From the NCBI GenBank assembly GCA_963845285.1, contig CAWJRO010000017.1, positions 9,409 through 73,408 on the forward strand: 64,000 bases of DNA, in the 5' to 3' direction. Of the stretch, positions 60,877-64,000 are shown piece after piece. The notes under the pieces were generated by a model. That model did no database searches, was not told where the DNA came from, and worked only from the letters and a program-made list of their open reading frames with translations. Position numbers and translations under genes: made by a program. This DNA comes from Methanobacterium_C sp963845285 (GTDB lineage Archaea > Methanobacteriota > Methanobacteria > Methanobacteriales > Methanobacteriaceae). How positions within the stretch are numbered: position 1 is the stretch's first letter; every line of letters begins with the position of its first letter.

Positions 60877-61812
60877 TCAGTTCTCATCCCAATGTTTAAT
60901 GAAGCTACATGCCTTACAGAGATCAGCTGAAGCTGGTTCACCACAGTTTATACAGACCCCAGTCTTAGATTTCTTTGCAAATTCATTTTTTAGAACAGGT
61001 TTCATTTTATCAAAACCACGCAGGGTTGAATACATGATGGTTGGATGTTCCACGGAAAGATCCTTTATGAACCTGCCGATTTCAGCCCTGAAAGACTCTC
61101 CTGCATATGGACAGCCTGCAAAATGCACATCCATACCTTTAGCCACAGCATAAAGCCCAATTTCTTTTTCTGGTATCTCACGAAGAGGTTTTATTTTCAC
61201 TATGAAACTTTCATTTCTTGACTCTGATTTGGGACCAATTCTTGTTAGGTTCTGGATGTTTCCCTCAAGGTAATTCATGAGTATGGACTCAGTTTCATCG
61301 TCCAAATTGTGGCCTGTTGCTATTTTTGTGGCCCCTTCTTCTTTAGCTACCTTGTTCAGGAACCATCGCCTGAAAACTCCGCAGTATGTGCAGGGATGCC
61401 TTGAACGCGTAAATTCAGAGTCTTTCTTTACTATATCATCCAGAGTAAGTCCAAAGTACTCTTTGAACGACACAATTCTATGTTTCACCCCTAATTTCTC
61501 AGCGTTACTTGCTGCAATTCGCACTCCATCTTCTCTGTATCCGGATATACCTTCATCAACTGTTACAGCAACCAGATCTATTATATTCCTTTCTTTGAGT
61601 GAATTAAGGACGTCCAGTAGCATGACACTGTCTTTACCACCTGAAAGTCCGAGGAGAACTTTATCTCCCTTTTCTATGAGTTTATATTTACGGATATCAT
61701 GCAAAACTTTGTCTTTTGTGGTTTTTATGAAACACTCCCGACATAACTTCTGGCCGGACTGTTTCTTGTTTATGATAACGTGAGGATTTCCGCATTTAGT
61801 GCATACGTTCAT
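60877..61812 (-). CDS. ttuA: TtuA/Ncs6-type tRNA 2-thiouridine synthetase
   Basis: This 311-aa protein belongs to the TtuA/Ncs6/TtcA group that thiolates tRNA (s2U34 or s2T54). It has an N-terminal zinc ribbon (CTKC near residue 3, CREC near 22), a PP-loop SGGKDS near 55, the cluster cysteines in HPCTYCG near 140, a further conserved cysteine in FAGCPYAGES, and a C-terminal zinc ribbon (CINC near 285, CKAC near 297). The enzyme adenylates tRNA and takes sulfur from a carrier such as the product of 59028-59228. The ATG at 61812 has GGAG six bases before it. Confidence 0.92.
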   Translation of the reverse strand: MNVCTKCGNPHVIINKKQSGQKLCRECFIKTTKDKVLHDIRKYKLIEKGDKVLLGLSGGKDSVMLLDVLNSLKERNIIDLVAVTVDEGISGYREDGVRIAASNAEKLGVKHRIVSFKEYFGLTLDDIVKKDSEFTRSRHPCTYCGVFRRWFLNKVAKEEGATKIATGHNLDDETESILMNYLEGNIQNLTRIGPKSESRNESFIVKIKPLREIPEKEIGLYAVAKGMDVHFAGCPYAGESFRAEIGRFIKDLSVEHPTIMYSTLRGFDKMKPVLKNEFAKKSKTGVCINCGEPASADLCKACSFIKHWDEN

Positions 61813-62173
61813 TTTAATCTCCAAACTTGAAAATTAATTATTTTAAATTTGTTACTTTGAAATTAACCGTTCCTACTTCAAATTAATTTAAATTAATTTA
61901 ATAATATTATGAAAATTAAGTTATATTTAATAAAAGTAACTTATTGAAAAGTTAGATTAACTATGAAAATTGGTATATTTAAATATAAAACTCATCATTC
62001 ATATTTTTAAGGAAAACTAAGAAAAAAATTAGGAGATTATTGCCTTAATAACCTATTAAACAGTTTGTTAGTAGCTAAATAAAAATTACTATATTTAAAA
62101 ATAATAAAGGCTGTGATAAAGATTGCTCTATTTTTTAATGATTTAAATGATTAATTAAATCCAAAAGATCTAA
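61813..62173. other. AT-rich spacer, no gene seen
   Basis: The spacer between ttuA and the pterin-binding protein gene (both on the - strand) holds no evident gene, RNA or element end. It should contain the ttuA promoter. Confidence 0.5.
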
Positions 62174-63871
62174 TTAAAAAATAGGAAAATCTTGGAGGTA
62201 GTTCTTGCCAAGTTTAGCAGCAATTTCAGCCTTTTGAAGCTCTGCACCCAGATAAGTTGCATGTTCCATCCTTGAAATCAATCCTCTTTTCAGTATTTCA
62301 TCGTAGATTTCCTTGGCTTTCTTCCCAGTTATGGCTATTTGAGGTTCCATTTTAATGTAATGCACAGCAGTTATAATGCCCTCTACAACTAGGATCTTGA
62401 AGCTTCCTGCAGGGTCCTGAACAAATTTTGTGTCAATTTCACCCTCAACACTTGGAACATCAAACTCTTCGGTTATGACGTCTGATTTACGCTTATCTTT
62501 CAGGACAAGAAGGTTTATACCCAGATCCTTCGGTATCGATCCCCTCTTTTTAGATAAAAACATCATATCAGAGGATACTGCAAGTTCCCGAACACTTCCC
62601 AGTGTCTTACCACTTTCTTCAGGGGTGAAAAGTACGCTGGCACCAAGTTCCATGGCTATGCCTGCAAGTAGAGCATTTACACCAACTGAATCTACATCTA
62701 AAAGTTCCGTAACATTCCCGATACCAAAAAAGACAGGTTCACTGTTTCTTTCTTTAAACTGACGACATGCTATTATGGAATCCACAATACTGCTGCTGTT
62801 AATAGGGTCAAGGATTAAATCCGCGATCACATCAATTCCACTGCATTTTTCCCTCAGACTCTCCAGTGACTTAACACGCTCATCAACTGTACTCGGGACC
62901 CAATTTTTGCTGTAATCTGTGGGTAAAATAACTGCAGGGATGTTTTTTCCTTTAAGAAGCGGTAAGATTTTTTCCACATTACCATGATCCAGACTCAACA
63001 CCATGTCTACCCCTGATTCAATTGCTACTTTTAGTTCAACAGGGTTGAGGCTGTCTATACTCACTGCAACGTCCAAATTCTCTTTTAGAAGTTTCACCAT
63101 GTGGGGAATTTTATTGTCCAGAGTTTCACCGGCAACCATGCCAATATCCACCATATCAGCTCCGGATTTTACGAAGTATTTGGCTCGTTTGAGCAGGTCT
63201 TCATCGGTTAAAAGTGGTGCGTTTGCTATTTCCGCAAGTACCCTCATTGGAAAATCTTCTCCAACTGGCAGTTTTCCAACCAAAATATTTTCAGGCTTTT
63301 TCAGGAGTTTTTTGGTTTTTTCCTCGTCTTTTTCAAAGTCTTCTATGAACTGAATGGCACGTTTTCGAAGTTCATCCTCAATTAATTTATCTGCAGGTGT
63401 TTTTGATGATAAATCAAGTGTTTCAATCATTTCCAGAACTATACCAAGATCAGCAGCATCTTTAGGCCCTTTATAAGTTGGAATGCCTGTTTTTTCTTTT
63501 ACATAACTCACATCCTTTCTTATTAGTCCTGGTGTTAAAATCATGTCAAAGGATTTTGGATCGAAACTTGAACCATATACATTCAAATTTTCTAGATCAT
63601 CCACATTCCCATATAGATCCTCACATATCTTTTCATCTGGCCTTCCTTCATCATTATCAAGCGTTTCATCCGGTTTATCTTCACCTACTTCACCCTGATT
63701 AAATTCATACTGATTTTCAATATCTTTCAACTCTTTAACTATCCTTTTGGGAGTTAAAAATGCAGCTATAGGTGTGTTAACAACATGAACGTGAACATCC
63801 TGTTTGGATTTAGCTGATTCTTTTTTTACAAGTTTGCTTGCCAATTTTCCGGTTACAATTAAAATTTTCAT
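62174..63871 (-). CDS. dihydropteroate-synthase-like protein, archaeal long form
   Basis: This about 565-aa protein contains a pterin-binding TIM barrel of the dihydropteroate synthase superfamily (about residues 190-460). Landmarks are GADMVDIGMVAGE near 240-252, VAVSIDSLNP near 268-277, DMVLSLDHGN near 288-297, and LDPINSS near 355-361. An N-terminal domain (1-180, from MKILIVTGKLA) and a C-terminal part (470-565) are extra. Archaea use methanopterin, so it may act in that pathway, but the reaction is unproven. Starts at 63871 or 63877 are both possible (AGAGG upstream). Confidence 0.83.
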   Translation of the reverse strand: MKILIVTGKLASKLVKKESAKSKQDVHVHVVNTPIAAFLTPKRIVKELKDIENQYEFNQGEVGEDKPDETLDNDEGRPDEKICEDLYGNVDDLENLNVYGSSFDPKSFDMILTPGLIRKDVSYVKEKTGIPTYKGPKDAADLGIVLEMIETLDLSSKTPADKLIEDELRKRAIQFIEDFEKDEEKTKKLLKKPENILVGKLPVGEDFPMRVLAEIANAPLLTDEDLLKRAKYFVKSGADMVDIGMVAGETLDNKIPHMVKLLKENLDVAVSIDSLNPVELKVAIESGVDMVLSLDHGNVEKILPLLKGKNIPAVILPTDYSKNWVPSTVDERVKSLESLREKCSGIDVIADLILDPINSSSIVDSIIACRQFKERNSEPVFFGIGNVTELLDVDSVGVNALLAGIAMELGASVLFTPEESGKTLGSVRELAVSSDMMFLSKKRGSIPKDLGINLLVLKDKRKSDVITEEFDVPSVEGEIDTKFVQDPAGSFKILVVEGIITAVHYIKMEPQIAITGKKAKEIYDEILKRGLISRMEHATYLGAELQKAEIAAKLGKNYLQDFPIF

Positions 63872-64000
63872 GAGCATGCCTCTAAACCTGAATTTTATAC
63901 CTAAATTTTATTAAGAGTAAATTTATTGAAGTTTTATTGAAGTTCTGTAAAAGATTTTGCATCATGTTTTTAACCTTATATCTTATAAGAATAGGTCATA
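63872..64000. other. AT-rich end of window
   Basis: No gene is seen. The stretch should hold the promoter of the preceding - strand gene. Confidence 0.5.

Overview
The window is an AT-rich chromosomal segment of a methanogenic euryarchaeon of the Methanobacteriaceae, most like Methanobacterium. The placement is an inference from gene content: F420-dependent methylene-tetrahydromethanopterin reductase (mer), an MCM helicase, aIF2-beta, an Nmd3-like protein, archaeal-type TyrRS, digeranylgeranylglyceryl phosphate synthase, the archaeosine enzyme RaSEA, and a 16S-tRNA-Ala-23S-5S rRNA operon. Many genes carry a GGTGAT or GGAGG ribosome binding site matching the 3' end of the window's own 16S gene.

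Layout. 0.4-8.6 kb: replication and translation housekeeping genes on the + strand (phosphodiesterase, FtsJ/RlmE, MCM, aIF2-beta, Nmd3, TyrRS). 9-14.5 kb: a ubiA-tmk pair, a second TMP-kinase-like gene, a CadD-like exporter, TrmO and an HD/OB nuclease. 14.8-20.4 kb: an accessory block with a decayed MFS transporter, an intact DHA2-type MFS exporter divergent from a PadR regulator, a small siroheme reductase-like protein and an EamA transporter. 21-30.5 kb: a U32 peptidase, a nitroreductase beside a ferredoxin-gene stump, a TauE/SafE exporter, a fusion of two receiver domains with a membrane glycosyltransferase, and a MutS-like ATPase. 31-32.3 kb: a CPA-type antiporter behind a fluoride riboswitch. 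32.6-38.3 kb: the rRNA operon on the - strand. 39-51 kb: mer, two radical SAM genes, a sensor histidine kinase, a PIG-L deacetylase/acyltransferase pair, a ThrE-like exporter and a MacB-like ABC pair. 51-64 kb: a frameshifted methyltransferase, a nucleotidyltransferase without an AUG start, two insertion sequences, a DUF89 protein, a site-2 protease, and a sulfur carrier/TtuA pair split by one of the insertion sequences.

Mobile DNA is the main theme outside the genes. A 107-bp element with inverted ends GAGGCTGTCTCAT occurs ten times (nine near full length, one truncated), several copies with 4-5 bp target duplications. A second, about 180-bp family occurs three times; its ends match those of the IS5-like element at 54036-55249, and both make 4-bp duplications, so that IS is the likely driver. 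One 180-bp copy has cut off a ferredoxin-type gene. A separate IS4-like element at 59424-60668, with a perfect 9-bp duplication, sits between the sulfur carrier gene and ttuA.

Three GC-rich, foldable intergenic islands (about 12003-12150, 30701-30870 and 48722-48839) stand out from the AT-rich spacers and are candidate undescribed RNAs or very small proteins. The clearest is 48722-48839, which lies between convergent genes and has a long closing helix.
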